64,000 nt of DNA, taken from contig NZ_LR733304.1 in assembly GCF_902506105.1 (NCBI RefSeq), positions 1,140,334-1,204,333 on the forward strand, given 5' to 3'. The translations under genes and the position numbers were made by a program. This document shows positions 1 through 9,105 of the stretch, in pieces. Numbering within the stretch: the stretch's first letter is position 1; each line of letters starts with the position of its first letter. The notes below the pieces were generated by a model. That model searched no databases. It worked only from the letters and a program-made list of their open reading frames with translations, and was not told the DNA's origin. Origin of the DNA: Aeromicrobium sp. 9AM. GTDB lineage: Bacteria > Actinomycetota > Actinomycetes > Propionibacteriales > Nocardioidaceae.

Positions 1-676
1 CGCTCGACTCGAACAAGGGGAACATCTTGCGGCCCACCAGCACGTGCTGGTGCAGGGGTATCGGCCGGCGCTCCTCGACGATCGTGACAGTGTCGCCGCG
101 CACCTCGGTGAGCCAGTCGCCGAACTCCTCGGCGTTGGACACCGTCGCCGACAGCGAGATGACCGACACCGACTCCGGCAGGTGGATGATGACTTCCTCC
201 CAGACGGCGCCGCGCATCCGGTCGGCCAGGTAGTGCACCTCGTCCATCACGACGTAGCCCAGCGTGTCGAGCGTGCGCGACCCGGCGTAGAGCATGTTGC
301 GCAGGACCTCGGTCGTCATGACCACGACGGGTGCCTCGCCGTTGATCGTGTTGTCGCCGGTCAGCAGCCCGACGTTCTCGGCGCCGTGGCGGGCCACCAG
401 ATCGGCGTACTTCTGGTTGGACAGTGCCTTGATCGGCGTGGTGTAGAAGCACTTGCGGTTGGTCTCGAGGGCCAGGTGCACGGCGAACTCGCCGACGATG
501 GTCTTGCCCGAGCCCGTGGGAGCGGCGACCAGGACACCGTGGCCGGCCTCGACCTCCTTGCACGCCTCGACCTGGAAGTCGTCGAGCTCGAACGCGTAGT
601 GGCCGCGGAACGCAGCCAGGTGCGGATACTCCCGGGCGGCGCGGGAATTCGCATATTTCTCGGCCGGGGAGGTCAT
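1..676 (-). CDS. helY: HelY-type DExH RNA helicase, N-terminal part (cut by window edge)
   Basis: This is the amino-terminal 225 residues of a superfamily 2 Ski2/Mtr4-like helicase; the gene runs off the left edge. Walker A APTGSGKT lies at residues 49-56, a TPIKALSNQK motif Ia follows, and a DEVH box sits near residue 143, with SLSATV (motif III) after it. ATP-driven RNA unwinding is known for the family; the substrate here is unknown. The start ATG at 676 has TAGGCT exactly six bases upstream and no Shine-Dalgarno, so it should be leaderless. Its place beyond tatC matches the mycobacterial helY position, which supports the name. Confidence 0.85.
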   Translation of the reverse strand, partial: MTSPAEKYANSRAAREYPHLAAFRGHYAFELDDFQVEACKEVEAGHGVLVAAPTGSGKTIVGEFAVHLALETNRKCFYTTPIKALSNQKYADLVARHGAENVGLLTGDNTINGEAPVVVMTTEVLRNMLYAGSRTLDTLGYVVMDEVHYLADRMRGAVWEEVIIHLPESVSVISLSATVSNAEEFGDWLTEVRGDTVTIVEERRPIPLHQHVLVGRKMFPLFESS

Positions 677-711
677 GTGTCCAGCCTACGCGCGAACGGG
701 TGATCCACCCG

Positions 712-1590
712 CTATGGCGCGGGCGGCGCGAAGACCCGAAGAGCCGCAGGCTGCACGGTCGTCGTCATCGGCAGCGGGCCGAGCCGTTCTCCGTCGCCGT
801 ACGCCACGATGCCCGGCGACGAGAGGGTCACTTCGCGGACCAGATGGCGCTCGAACTCCGGCATCGTCACGTGGGTGCCCTTGTAGAGCTTGGGGAACAC
901 CCGGATCAGCTTGGCCTTGCTGACCGGGTTGATGACGACCACGTCGAGCAGGCCGTCGTCCATCGAGGCGCCCTCGCAGATGCGGATGCCGCCGCCGAAC
1001 GACGGCCCGTTGCCCACGGCGACCAGCATCGCCTCACGCTCGATCGTCCGCCCGTCCAGCGTCAGGGTGAACGGCAGCGGCTCGAACTTGCGCAGCTCGG
1101 CGAGGATCGCGATGTTGTAGCGCATGTTGCCTCGTGGCCAGGTCATGGCGTTGGCGCGCTCGTTGACCTTGGAGTCGAAGCCGGACGCGATCACGGTCGC
1201 GACGTACGCCTCGCCCGTACGCGCCAAATCGACCGTGCGGACGTGACCGGCGACGACCAGGTCGACCGCCGCGTCGACGTCCTTGACCGGGATGCCCAGC
1301 GATCGGGCCGTGTCGTTGCCCGTGCCGGCCGGTATCAGGCCGAAGGCGAGGTCCGAGTCGGCGACATGGTCGAGCACTCCGTGCAGCGCGCCGTCTCCCC
1401 CGACGACCAGGACACCGTCAAGGCCGCTGTCGATGGCCTGCTTGAGCTGGTCGCGGGCCGACGGCGCGTCCTCGCCCTGGATGCGGGTCGTGACGTGCCC
1501 GGCGTGCCCGAGCCGTTGGGCCGCCTGGGCGGCGATGGCCTCGCCGTGGCGCTTGCCGGAGGTCGGATTGACGACAAGCGCGTAGTGCAT
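712..1590 (-). CDS. Diacylglycerol kinase-family lipid kinase
   Basis: This 292-residue protein has the DAGK catalytic domain from the first residues: NPTSGK near the start, the nucleotide-binding VVGGDGALHG near residue 65 and PAGTGNDTA near residue 87. The carboxy half is the beta-sandwich typical of DgkB/YegS-like kinases. It probably phosphorylates diacylglycerol or a related lipid at the inner membrane face, which fits recycling of lipid after envelope synthesis. The start ATG at 1590 has TACGCT six bases upstream, a leaderless arrangement. The lipid substrate cannot be read from sequence. Confidence 0.85.
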   Translation of the reverse strand: MHYALVVNPTSGKRHGEAIAAQAAQRLGHAGHVTTRIQGEDAPSARDQLKQAIDSGLDGVLVVGGDGALHGVLDHVADSDLAFGLIPAGTGNDTARSLGIPVKDVDAAVDLVVAGHVRTVDLARTGEAYVATVIASGFDSKVNERANAMTWPRGNMRYNIAILAELRKFEPLPFTLTLDGRTIEREAMLVAVGNGPSFGGGIRICEGASMDDGLLDVVVINPVSKAKLIRVFPKLYKGTHVTMPEFERHLVREVTLSSPGIVAYGDGERLGPLPMTTTVQPAALRVFAPPAP

Positions 1591-1643
1591 GTGAGAAGCG
1601 TAGTGGGAGCGCAGCCTCGATCGTGCGCCTGACGACGGTTCGA

Positions 1644-1687
1644 CAGGCTCGTCATTCCGTTCCTGTTCGGGCGGAATGACGAGCCTG
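1644..1687 (-). terminator. Perfect 16-bp hairpin after the small secreted protein gene
   Basis: Bases 1644-1659 are exactly complementary to 1672-1687 around a 12-base loop. The hairpin starts 4 bases past the stop of the minus-strand gene at 1691-2110. There is no U-run on either side, so termination would be of the U-less actinobacterial kind. A REP-like dispersed palindrome is the alternative; its flank carries TTCGACAGGCTC. Confidence 0.55.
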
Positions 1688-1690
1688 CAC

Positions 1691-2110
1691 TCAGGCCGCC
1701 GCGGACCACCAATCGCTGCAGTTCATGACAAATCCCGATCCGGTCGCTCCGTTGCACGACCGGATCAGCACCCTGGTCCCCTCAGCAATGTTGGGTCCGT
1801 TGTACGTCTTCCAGGCGCTTCCAGACCCGTTGTTGTTCCAGAGCGAGTGGATCGTGCTGGACGACCCGATCTTCCATTGCGTGACCGCCGAGAGGCTGTC
1901 GCCGTAGATGTCTTTCGCGCCGAAGATCTCTCCATCGGGCTTGAAATATCCCATGGTCACTTCGTGATTGCGGTACACGTTTGTCACGGTCCACTTGGAT
2001 CCATCCCACGCCCAAGGGACATATGCCGCCTGGGCAGGTGAAGCGACAATGACGCCTGCGCACGCAATCAAGAGCCCGAGTACAACATTTACGATTCGTT
2101 TCACAGCCAT
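1691..2110 (-). CDS. Small secreted protein, unrecognised
   Basis: A 139-residue protein with a clear Sec signal peptide: MAVKR, a hydrophobic core, then ASPAQA before Ala-Tyr at about residue 28. The mature part is Trp-, Asn- and Ser-rich and has two cysteines (IRSC and VMNC) that could form a disulfide. I recognise no family. The ATG at 2110 is chosen because GGGGGGAAG lies just upstream; an 18-codon longer reading lacks a ribosome site and would bury the signal peptide. Codon use is more A/T-rich than in neighbouring tatC or dgk, and it sits alone between them, so recent acquisition is likely. Confidence 0.6.
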   Translation of the reverse strand: MAVKRIVNVVLGLLIACAGVIVASPAQAAYVPWAWDGSKWTVTNVYRNHEVTMGYFKPDGEIFGAKDIYGDSLSAVTQWKIGSSSTIHSLWNNNGSGSAWKTYNGPNIAEGTRVLIRSCNGATGSGFVMNCSDWWSAAA

Positions 2111-2209
2111 GACTTCCCCCCCGATAAAGGCGACCTGCGTGGCCGCCAACGATGTTGCAGCCACATTAGACCGTTACAGACAGACCGTCACGTCTATGAC
2201 CCAGGGGTG

Positions 2210-3028
2210 TCAGTCATCCAAAGGCGAGAGCTCATCGTCAGCGAGCTCGGGCTCGGCGGACTTCGCCCGCTTGCGGTCGGTGAGCTTGGCGATGATCTCG
2301 GAGACGAAGTAGAGGATCGTCATGGGCGCGGCCAGGAAGATCATCGTCAACGGATCCGTCGTGGGCGTGGCGATCGCCGCGAAGATGAAGATCGCGATGA
2401 TGATCCACGGGCGGGCGCGGGCCAGCTGCCGGGAGTTGACGAGTCCGATGCGGTTGAGGATGACGACGACGAGCGGGATCTCGCACGCGACGCCGAACAC
2501 CAGCATCATGCGGATGATGAAGTTGAAGTACTCCGCGCCGGTCACGAGGTTGCCGAACCCGTCGGGCACGAACCCGATCAGCACGTTCATGGCCTTGGGC
2601 AGCAGCAGATAGGCGAAGCCTGCGCCGGCGACGAACAGTGGTGCGCCGGTCGCGGTCAGCAGCACCGCCCACTTCTTCTCGTTGCGATGCATCGCCGGCA
2701 GCACGAAGGCCCAAGCCTGCCACAGCCAGAACGGGCTGGAGATCAGGAGTCCGACGACGAACGAGATCTTGACCTGGAAGTTGAACGCGCCGCCGATGCC
2801 CGTGATGACGATGTCCGACTTGATGCCGCGCTCCTTGAGCATCGGCTGGATGTCGTTGTAGGGCTCGGTCAGAAAGTTGAGGATCGGCTCGTAGAAGACC
2901 CACGCCACGATCGTCCCGACGAGGATCCAGAGAATCGCCCTGACCAGCCGGCGACGAAGCTCGCGGAGATGTTCTATGAGCGGCATCGTGCCGCCCGCGG
3001 GGATCGGCTTGCCGCGCCGAAGCGCCAA
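2210..3028 (-). CDS. tatC: Sec-independent protein translocase TatC
   Basis: A 272-residue polytopic membrane protein with six predicted membrane spans and the TatC amino-terminal signature MPLIEHLRELRRRL, plus a glutamate-containing cytoplasmic region. TatC recognises twin-arginine signal peptides and works with TatA to export folded proteins. It begins two bases after the tatA stop with TTG at 3028; an in-frame ATG at 2986 (MPLIEH) is the alternative start. The tail after the last span is acidic. The pafB-pafC-tatA-tatC order is conserved in actinobacteria. Confidence 0.93.
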   Translation of the reverse strand: MALRRGKPIPAGGTMPLIEHLRELRRRLVRAILWILVGTIVAWVFYEPILNFLTEPYNDIQPMLKERGIKSDIVITGIGGAFNFQVKISFVVGLLISSPFWLWQAWAFVLPAMHRNEKKWAVLLTATGAPLFVAGAGFAYLLLPKAMNVLIGFVPDGFGNLVTGAEYFNFIIRMMLVFGVACEIPLVVVILNRIGLVNSRQLARARPWIIIAIFIFAAIATPTTDPLTMIFLAAPMTILYFVSEIIAKLTDRKRAKSAEPELADDELSPLDD

Positions 3029-3030
3029 AC

Positions 3031-3264
3031 TCAGCTCTGTTCGGGCTTCTTGTCCGCCTCGGGAGCGGTGATGGCCTCAGGCTTGGTGTCCGTGTCGTCA
3101 TCGTCGTCGCGCAGGCCCTTGACCTCGGACTTGAAGATGCGCAGCGCCTTGCCCGATCCGCGGGCGAGCTCGGGGAGCTTCTTGCCGCCGAACAGCAGCA
3201 CGACCACGCCGAGAACGATGAGGACCTCCTGCGGTCCGATGCCGTTGCGGAACATGGTTGTCAC
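3031..3264 (-). CDS. tatA: Twin-arginine translocase subunit TatA
   Basis: 77 residues with one amino-terminal membrane helix (IGPQEVLIVLGVVVLLFGG), the hinge FGGKKLPELARGSGKALRIFK and an acidic disordered tail, all standard for TatA/E. It would oligomerise to form the export path for folded substrates recruited by TatC. The gene lies 19 bases after pafC and ends 2 bases before tatC, so it is in the same transcription unit. Confidence 0.93.
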   Translation of the reverse strand: MTTMFRNGIGPQEVLIVLGVVVLLFGGKKLPELARGSGKALRIFKSEVKGLRDDDDDTDTKPEAITAPEADKKPEQS

Positions 3265-3283
3265 CTTTGCTCGTGAAGTTCAG

Positions 3284-4240
3284 TCACTGCTCATCGTACG
3301 CGCTGAGGGCAGCACGGGCGTCGTCAACTACCTGTGAACGCAATAAGTCTGGCTCGATGACCGCGACCGACCCGGCATTGCGGAGCACGAGGCGCCTGAG
3401 CCAGGCCCAGTCCGCGCCGTAGAGCTTGGCCCGCCAGACGCCGTCGGCATTCTGCTCGAGCAGGTCGACCTGGTAGTACTCAGTCAGCCAGTGCGCCCGT
3501 GGATGCAGGTCGACCAGGGCGTACGGGGTGTCCTCGCCGACCGTGAAGATGCCGTCGGAGAGGTCGCGCTCCTGGACATCGTGGTCCTCGGCATCGATCT
3601 CGGTGACCTCGGCGTCGATGACCCGGTCGAGCCTGAAGAAGCGCAGGTCCTGGGCCCTCAGGCACCACGCCTCGAGGTAGAGCTTGCCCTGCTCCGTGAA
3701 CAGGCGGCGCGGGTCGACGGCCCGCTCCGACTGCTCGTCGCGGGCGACCGTCGCGTAGGTCAGCTGGAGCCGCTTGCCGTTGGCCAGGGCGTGCACGATC
3801 GAGGTGTGGATCGTCGGGTCGACCTCGTCGAGCAGCACGTCGACGGGCGGCGAGGCGGTGTCGCCGACAGCGCTCTCGAGCTTGGCGAGGGCACTGTCGA
3901 TCACCGTGAGCTCCGAGCCGCTCGCCGACGCGCGAAGCGTACGCAGCGCCACGATCAGCGCCACACCTTCGCGGGCGCTGATGCGCAGCGGGCGGGTCAT
4001 GAACTCGGCGTCGCGGATGTGCACGACGCCGTCCTCCTCGAGGGCAGTGAGGTCGAAGTCGATGAGCTCGCCGGCGTACTCCCCCGTGCCGGTGTACATC
4101 AGCAGACGGAGGTCGTCGCGGATGACCCGGGGCGTGACACCGAACTCGGCGGCCACCTCGTTGACGGGGATGCCGTCGTTGCCCTGCAGGTAGGGCACGA
4201 GGGCCAGCATGCGTACGACCTGCTGCCGTGACCTGCTCAT
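3284..4240 (-). CDS. pafC: WYL-domain transcriptional regulator PafC
   Basis: 318 residues: an amino-terminal winged helix (VPYLQGNDGIPVNEVAAEFGVTPRVIRDDLRLL), then a WYL sensor domain with GKLYLEAWCLRAQDLRFFRLDRV, and a WCX extension. PafB and PafC together activate the LexA-independent DNA-damage response in mycobacteria (established). Start ATG 4240 overlaps the pafB stop as ATGA, so the two are translationally coupled. A reading frame continues upstream past this start but only as a shadow of pafB. Confidence 0.9.
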   Translation of the reverse strand: MSRSRQQVVRMLALVPYLQGNDGIPVNEVAAEFGVTPRVIRDDLRLLMYTGTGEYAGELIDFDLTALEEDGVVHIRDAEFMTRPLRISAREGVALIVALRTLRASASGSELTVIDSALAKLESAVGDTASPPVDVLLDEVDPTIHTSIVHALANGKRLQLTYATVARDEQSERAVDPRRLFTEQGKLYLEAWCLRAQDLRFFRLDRVIDAEVTEIDAEDHDVQERDLSDGIFTVGEDTPYALVDLHPRAHWLTEYYQVDLLEQNADGVWRAKLYGADWAWLRRLVLRNAGSVAVIEPDLLRSQVVDDARAALSAYDEQ

Positions 4241-5208
4241 GCCGTCGCCTCGACGCTGCCCTGGACCGCGGCCTTGAGGCGCTCGATCACGGCATCGCGT
4301 ACGTCCGGGGGCGACACGACGACCACGTCGGGACCGTAGGAGGCCACCTCTGAGGCGAGCTCCCAGCGGGACGAGTAGCGGATCTCGACCTCGTCGAGAT
4401 CGTCGCCGAGCGGCGTGACCTTTTCGGCGAGACGGCGCAGCGACTGCCCGCGGCCCGTGCGGATCCGCAGCACGGCGGCGACGTCGGACGACGGCGGGAA
4501 GAGGTCGCGCGCGATGTCCTTCATGTCGATGTCCGGGGGCACTTCGTACGAACCGGGCGCGCCCATCGTCTCGACCTCGCCGATGACCCGCGACAGCCGG
4601 AAGATGCGGGCTTCCTCGCGATGGAGGTCGTATCCCCCGACGTACCAGCGGTCGTGCCACGAGATGATGCCCCACGGCAGGAGGTGCCGCTCCATCGGCT
4701 CACGGCCGGGACGGGCGTAGACGAACGAGACGGGGATGCGCCGTGTGACGGCCTCCCACATGCTGTCGAACGACGGCTCGTCGGTCGACAGCTTGGGCTC
4801 GGCCATGCGCAGGACACTCGTGTCGACGTCGACCCCGATGGCCTTGAGCTTGACCAGGGCCGTCGTGGACTCGCTCGCCAGACCGGCGTGCTCCCAGACC
4901 TGGGTGGCGAGGCCGATGACGGCCGCCTCCTCGCGCGTCAGCTCGAGATCGGGCAGCTCAGCCTCGTCGCGACGGATGCGATAGCCCGGCTCGTCGTTGA
5001 AGTACTTGTCGTTCTGGCCCATCTCGACAGTGATGCCGAGCTCGCGCAGCTCCTCCTTGTCGCGCTCGAACTTGCGGTCGAACGCCTGAGGCGTCGAATC
5101 GCGATAGTCGGCGATCGACTCGCGAATCTGGTCCTTCGTGAGGTACTGGCGACTGACCAGCAACGCGAAGATGAGGTTCATCAACCTCTCGGTCTTGCGT
5201 TCGGCCAT
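4237..5208 (-). CDS. pafB: WYL-domain transcriptional regulator PafB
   Basis: 323 residues: helix-turn-helix region with LTKDQIRESIADYR and FDRKFERDKEELRELGI, then a WYL domain (RHLLPWGIISWHDRWYVGGYDLHREEARIFRLSRV) and a carboxy WCX part. It forms a heterodimer with PafC in known systems. It starts 12 bases after the FKBP lipoprotein gene and overlaps pafC by 4 bases. No close ribosome site is visible, so it may rely on readthrough from the upstream gene. Confidence 0.9.
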   Translation of the reverse strand: MAERKTERLMNLIFALLVSRQYLTKDQIRESIADYRDSTPQAFDRKFERDKEELRELGITVEMGQNDKYFNDEPGYRIRRDEAELPDLELTREEAAVIGLATQVWEHAGLASESTTALVKLKAIGVDVDTSVLRMAEPKLSTDEPSFDSMWEAVTRRIPVSFVYARPGREPMERHLLPWGIISWHDRWYVGGYDLHREEARIFRLSRVIGEVETMGAPGSYEVPPDIDMKDIARDLFPPSSDVAAVLRIRTGRGQSLRRLAEKVTPLGDDLDEVEIRYSSRWELASEVASYGPDVVVVSPPDVRDAVIERLKAAVQGSVEATA

Positions 5209-5220
5209 GTCAGGAGGATG

Positions 5221-6156
5221 TCAGGAAGCGTCGAGCAAGTCGACTGCGAAGATCAGCGTGTCGCCCTTGCCGATCTTGCTGCCTGCCGGCGGCTTGTTGC
5301 CGTACGCGGTGTCGGGCGGGCAGACGATGACGACGCGGCTGCCGACCTTCTGCCCGATGAGCGTCTCGTTCCAGCACTTGATGAGGCCATCTCCACCGAT
5401 CTGGAAGGGCACGGGCTGCTTGCTCCACGACTCGTCGAAGACGGCGCCGGTCGGGTAGACCTGACCGACGTACTGGACCGTGAGGGTCTGGCCGGACTTG
5501 ACCTTGTCGCCCTTGCCCTCGATCACGACATCGGTGCTGATCTTGGACTTCTTCTTGTCCATGGTCTCGGTCTTGACGAATTCGGCCGGGTGCTTGTCGG
5601 CGTCGAGCTTGAGCTTGGGCAGATCCTTGGGCAGGCTCTTGCTGGCGCCCGTGGCCTCGGTGGGGACCTTGGCGACCAGGTCGAAGAGGAAGACCATGGT
5701 GTCGTTCTTCTTGATGTTGTAGGTCGACTGGCCCTGGTCGCCGAAGCCGTCCTTGGGCGGGATCGCGACGAGCACGCGGCTGCCGATCTTCTGGCCGACA
5801 AGTCCCTTGACGAAGCCGGGAAGCATGCCCTGGCCGAGCGTCAGCGTGACGGGCTTGCCCGTGGCGTACGTGCTGTCGAACTGCTTGCCGGTCGTGCCGT
5901 TGACGCCGGCGAGGCTGATCTTGATCGAATCGCCGCTGGCGACCTCTTCGCCGCCGCCCTTCTTTACGACGCGGGAGGTGGTCTTGGTGGCCTTGAAGCC
6001 CTTGTCGACGGTGACCTTGGGGGTCTTGGCCGAGCTCACCTTGACGTCGTCGAGGCCCCCGCCTCCTGAGTCGCTGCTACCGCCGCATCCAGCGAGAACG
6101 AGGCTGGTGGCAGCAACAGTTGCCAGGAGAATTCGACGCACGAGAACGACCTTCAC
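5221..6156 (-). CDS. Tandem FKBP-type peptidyl-prolyl isomerase lipoprotein
   Basis: 311 residues with a lipoprotein signal peptide (lipobox LAGC, then GGSSDSGGGG) and two FKBP domains, about residues 70-165 and 215-311. Each shows the FKBP motifs, for example GKPVTLTLGQGMLPGFVKGLVGQKIGS and VPFQIGGDGLIKCWNETLIGQKVGS, and VIVCPPDTAYG near the end. It is likely membrane-anchored outside the cell and helps fold exported proteins. Translation starts at GTG 6156; a second in-frame GTG downstream (VRRILL) has AAGG before it and is possible. It lies between pafA and pafBC, a place also seen in other actinobacteria. Confidence 0.88.
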   Translation of the reverse strand: MKVVLVRRILLATVAATSLVLAGCGGSSDSGGGGLDDVKVSSAKTPKVTVDKGFKATKTTSRVVKKGGGEEVASGDSIKISLAGVNGTTGKQFDSTYATGKPVTLTLGQGMLPGFVKGLVGQKIGSRVLVAIPPKDGFGDQGQSTYNIKKNDTMVFLFDLVAKVPTEATGASKSLPKDLPKLKLDADKHPAEFVKTETMDKKKSKISTDVVIEGKGDKVKSGQTLTVQYVGQVYPTGAVFDESWSKQPVPFQIGGDGLIKCWNETLIGQKVGSRVVIVCPPDTAYGNKPPAGSKIGKGDTLIFAVDLLDAS

Positions 6157-6210
6157 GGTGGGAAAACAGATCGTCGGTCATCCTAACGACAACGGACAAG
6201 CCGCCCGTCG

Positions 6211-7572
6211 TCACATCCCGTCGATCAGCCGCTGCACCCGCTCGTCGTGTGACCTGAAGGGATCCTTGCAGAGCACGGTGCGTTGAGCCTGGTCGTTGAG
6301 CTTGAGGTGGACCCAGTCGACCGTGAAGTCACGGCGGCGCTCCTGGGCCCGTTTGATGAAGTCCCCGCGCAGGCGCGCACGGGTGGTCTGCGGCGGTATG
6401 GACTTGGCCGCGAACACGTCGAGGTCGTTCGTCACACGCGCGACGGCGCCCTTCTTCTCCAGCAGGTAGAAGATGCCTCGGTCGCGGCGGATGTCGTGAT
6501 AGGCGAGGTCGAGCTGTGCGATGCGCGGATCGCCCCAGCTGAGCCCGTTGACGCTGCGATAGCGGTCGAGCAGCTTGTACTTGATGACCCAGTCGACCTC
6601 GCGCTCGACGAGCGAGAGGTCCTCGGACTCGACGGCCTTGAGCGTGCGCTCCCACAGGTCGAGCGCGCGCGTGATCGTCGGGGTGTGCAACCCGTGCTTG
6701 TCGACGAACTCGGCGGCCTTGCCGAAGTATTCGGCCTGGATCTCCAGCGCCGAGAGCTCACGCCCGTTGGCGAGCTGCACCTTGCGGCGGCCGGTCATGT
6801 CGTGGGCGATCTCGCGGATCGCGCGGATCGGGTTGTCGAGGGTCATGTCACGCATCGACACCCCGCCCTCGATCATGCGGAGCACGAGATCGGTGGTCGC
6901 GACCTTGAGCAGGGTTGTCGTCTCGCTCATGTTGGAGTCGCCGACGATGACGTGCAGGCGGCGGAATCGCTCGGCGTCGGCGTGCGGCTCGTCGCGGGTG
7001 TTGATGATCGGCCGCGACCGGGTGGTGGCGCTCGAGACGCCTTCCCAGATGTGCTCGGCGCGCTGGCTGACCGAGAAGATCGTGCCGCGCGGGGTCTGCT
7101 GGATCTTGCCGGCACCGCAGATGATCTGCCGGGACACGAGGAACGGGATCAGGACGTCGGCGAGCCGGCTGAACTCGCCCTGGCGGCTGACGAGGTAGTT
7201 CTCGTGGCATCCGTAGGAGTTGCCGGCGGAGTCGGTGTTGTTCTTGAACAGGTAGATGTCGCCCTCGACGCCGTCGTCGGCCAGCCGCTTCTGGGCATCG
7301 ATCATGAGCCCTTCGAGGATCCGCTCCCCTGCCCGGTCGTGCGTGACGAGGTCGACGAGGTCGTCGCACTCCGGTGTGGCGTACTCCGGGTGGCTGCCGA
7401 CATCGAGGTAGAGACGGGCTCCGTTGCGGAGGAACACGTTGCTGCTGCGACCCCACGACACGACCCGGCGGAACAGGTAGCGGGCCACCTCGTCGGGTGA
7501 GAGCCGGCGCTGGCCCTTGAAGGAGCACGTCACTCCGTACTCGTTCTCGATACCGAAGATCCGCCGGTCCAT
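6211..7572 (-). CDS. pafA: Pup-protein ligase PafA
   Basis: 453 residues, the usual length. PafA uses ATP to phosphorylate the carboxy-terminal glutamate of deamidated Pup and joins it to substrate lysines. Key family residues are present: Glu9 in FGIENEYG, Asp57 in [15 protein letters not shown], and the nucleotide-binding NTRDEPHAD. It is a paralogue of Dop in this window but lacks the Dop loop. The ATG at 7572 has TAGGCT exactly six bases upstream, so it should be leaderless. Confidence 0.97.
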   Translation of the reverse strand: MDRRIFGIENEYGVTCSFKGQRRLSPDEVARYLFRRVVSWGRSSNVFLRNGARLYLDVGSHPEYATPECDDLVDLVTHDRAGERILEGLMIDAQKRLADDGVEGDIYLFKNNTDSAGNSYGCHENYLVSRQGEFSRLADVLIPFLVSRQIICGAGKIQQTPRGTIFSVSQRAEHIWEGVSSATTRSRPIINTRDEPHADAERFRRLHVIVGDSNMSETTTLLKVATTDLVLRMIEGGVSMRDMTLDNPIRAIREIAHDMTGRRKVQLANGRELSALEIQAEYFGKAAEFVDKHGLHTPTITRALDLWERTLKAVESEDLSLVEREVDWVIKYKLLDRYRSVNGLSWGDPRIAQLDLAYHDIRRDRGIFYLLEKKGAVARVTNDLDVFAAKSIPPQTTRARLRGDFIKRAQERRRDFTVDWVHLKLNDQAQRTVLCKDPFRSHDERVQRLIDGM

Positions 7573-7578
7573 GAGTTC

Positions 7579-7584
7579 AGCCTA
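7579..7584 (-). promoter_or_regulatory. Leaderless -10 element of pafA
   Basis: TAGGCT on the minus strand, then GAACTC, then the pafA ATG. The dop start has the same TAGGCTGAAC context at the same spacing. Confidence 0.6.
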
Positions 7585-7645
7585 GTCGCGCGGGCCCGCC
7601 CGCGTGGTGTGGCGCGCGAACGTCACTGACTTGTAGCGCGCCACG

Positions 7646-8260
7646 TCACCTGGCGCAGACCGGTTCGGAAGCCTGTTCGCCGAGCGTCGAGAGGTCCGCG
7701 GGCACGGTCGGACGGCGACGCTTGCGTACGACCCTGAAGACCAGCGCGACCACGGCGATGCCGGCCACCGCCGCGACGAGGAGCGGCGTGTTGTCGAGGA
7801 GCCCACTGGCGGCAAGTCCCGCACCGGCGCCCACCCAGACGGCCGACCAGCCGGCCGCGCCGACCAGCGACGCCACCGCGAAGCGCGGGTAGCGAAGGTG
7901 TGCGGCGCCGGCAACGGCCGGCATGACCGTACGGACGAAGGGCAGCAGGCGGCTCACCAGGATGGCCCAGAAGCCATGCGCCTGCATGAGCTCGGTCGCC
8001 CGGTCCCAGCGGTTGCGCCCGAGCCGCGCGATCAGCCGTGAGCCCCGCAGGCGGGGACCGCCGACCCGTCCGATGACATAGCCGAGGTGGTCCCCCGCGC
8101 TCGCGCCGAGCGCGACCGCGATGCCGAGAGACAGCAGCGGCAGGACGCCGTCGACGTTGGCAGCGAGGCCCGAGATCGCCACCTCACCGGGCAGGACCGC
8201 ACCGAGCCCGAGGCCCGACTCCGCGAGGGCGAACACGAACCCCAGCAGGGACGTCACCAT
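7646..8260 (-). CDS. DedA-family membrane protein
   Basis: 204 residues with about five membrane spans and the DedA (SNARE-associated) signatures: LPGEVAISGLAAN, ALGASAGDHLGYVIGR and FGFWAILVSRLLPFVRTVMPAVAGAA-like segments with the conserved arginine and proline. DedA proteins are flippases or carriers for undecaprenyl phosphate or other lipids in known cases. The start overlaps the preceding PAP2 gene by 7 bases (ATG 8260) or by 4 if the next GTG (8257) is used, so the two are coupled. The carboxy end is basic. Confidence 0.85.
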   Translation of the reverse strand: MVTSLLGFVFALAESGLGLGAVLPGEVAISGLAANVDGVLPLLSLGIAVALGASAGDHLGYVIGRVGGPRLRGSRLIARLGRNRWDRATELMQAHGFWAILVSRLLPFVRTVMPAVAGAAHLRYPRFAVASLVGAAGWSAVWVGAGAGLAASGLLDNTPLLVAAVAGIAVVALVFRVVRKRRRPTVPADLSTLGEQASEPVCAR

Positions 8261-9105
8261 GACGGCGTCGGCTCGACTGGCTTCGGCGCGGAGCGTTCGG
8301 CCATCCGCGTCGCGGCCACGATGCCGATCGCGACGACGACGGCACCCATGATGGCGTCGAGCAGCCAGTGGTTGCCCGTCGCGACCACGACGAGGGTCGT
8401 GCCCGCGACGTAGAGCACGGACAGCACGTGGCCCGTGCGCTTGACGTACCGCCACATGGCCCAGGCGACCCAGACGGTCCAGCCCACGTGGAGCGACGGC
8501 ATCGCCGCCAGCTCGTTGGTCATGCCGCCGAGCCCTGCCGGTGCCGAGGCATGGCCTGACCACCAGCCGTACGCCGCTGTCTGCGCCAGCGCGTCGACGT
8601 AGCCGGCACCCATCAGCCGGGGCGGCGCGGTGGGGATCAGCACGTACGCGACCAGGCCGATGGCCGAGCCGATCACGAGGCCGTTGCGGGCACGCCGGTA
8701 GTCGCTGCGGTGCTTCCAGAAGATGAAGACCAGGACGGCCGGAGTCACGAGGTAGTGCAGCGAGGCGTACCAGAACGACATCGGCACGGCGATCGACGGC
8801 ATGGTGCCGAGCGTGGAGTTGAGCCAGGACTCGATGTCGAGGTGGAGGAACCCCTCGATGTTCAGGACGTCCGCGGCGCGTTGACGGGCGCTCACCAGGT
8901 CGTGGTCCGCCAGCATGCGGCTCGCGCTGTAGGCGATCCACAGCGCGGCCAGCAGGAGCACCTCGCGGATACCAGGGTGGAAGAGCAGGCGCGAGACGGA
9001 CGAGGCCCGCCGCTGCCCTGTGCTGCGTGATGCGGTGACAGTCCTCGGCCGGGCGCCGGCGAATGCAGAAGATGACTCGCGGGTCATGGTCAGCTCGGAA
9101 CTCAT
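8254..9105 (-). CDS. PAP2-superfamily membrane phosphatase (Aur1/Ipt1-like)
   Basis: 283 residues with a basic amino-terminal tail and about six membrane spans. The PAP2 motifs are AMPSLHVGW (central motif with histidine) and ATGNHWLLDA (third motif with the nucleophilic histidine). This subgroup acts on lipid phosphates; a polyprenyl or phosphatidyl substrate is possible. ATG 9105 is used because GGAGAG lies seven bases upstream. A 16-base dyad sits 23 bases before the start and recurs at the same distance before the gene at 47588. A paralogue is encoded at 40927. Confidence 0.8.
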   Translation of the reverse strand: MSSELTMTRESSSAFAGARPRTVTASRSTGQRRASSVSRLLFHPGIREVLLLAALWIAYSASRMLADHDLVSARQRAADVLNIEGFLHLDIESWLNSTLGTMPSIAVPMSFWYASLHYLVTPAVLVFIFWKHRSDYRRARNGLVIGSAIGLVAYVLIPTAPPRLMGAGYVDALAQTAAYGWWSGHASAPAGLGGMTNELAAMPSLHVGWTVWVAWAMWRYVKRTGHVLSVLYVAGTTLVVVATGNHWLLDAIMGAVVVAIGIVAATRMAERSAPKPVEPTPSW

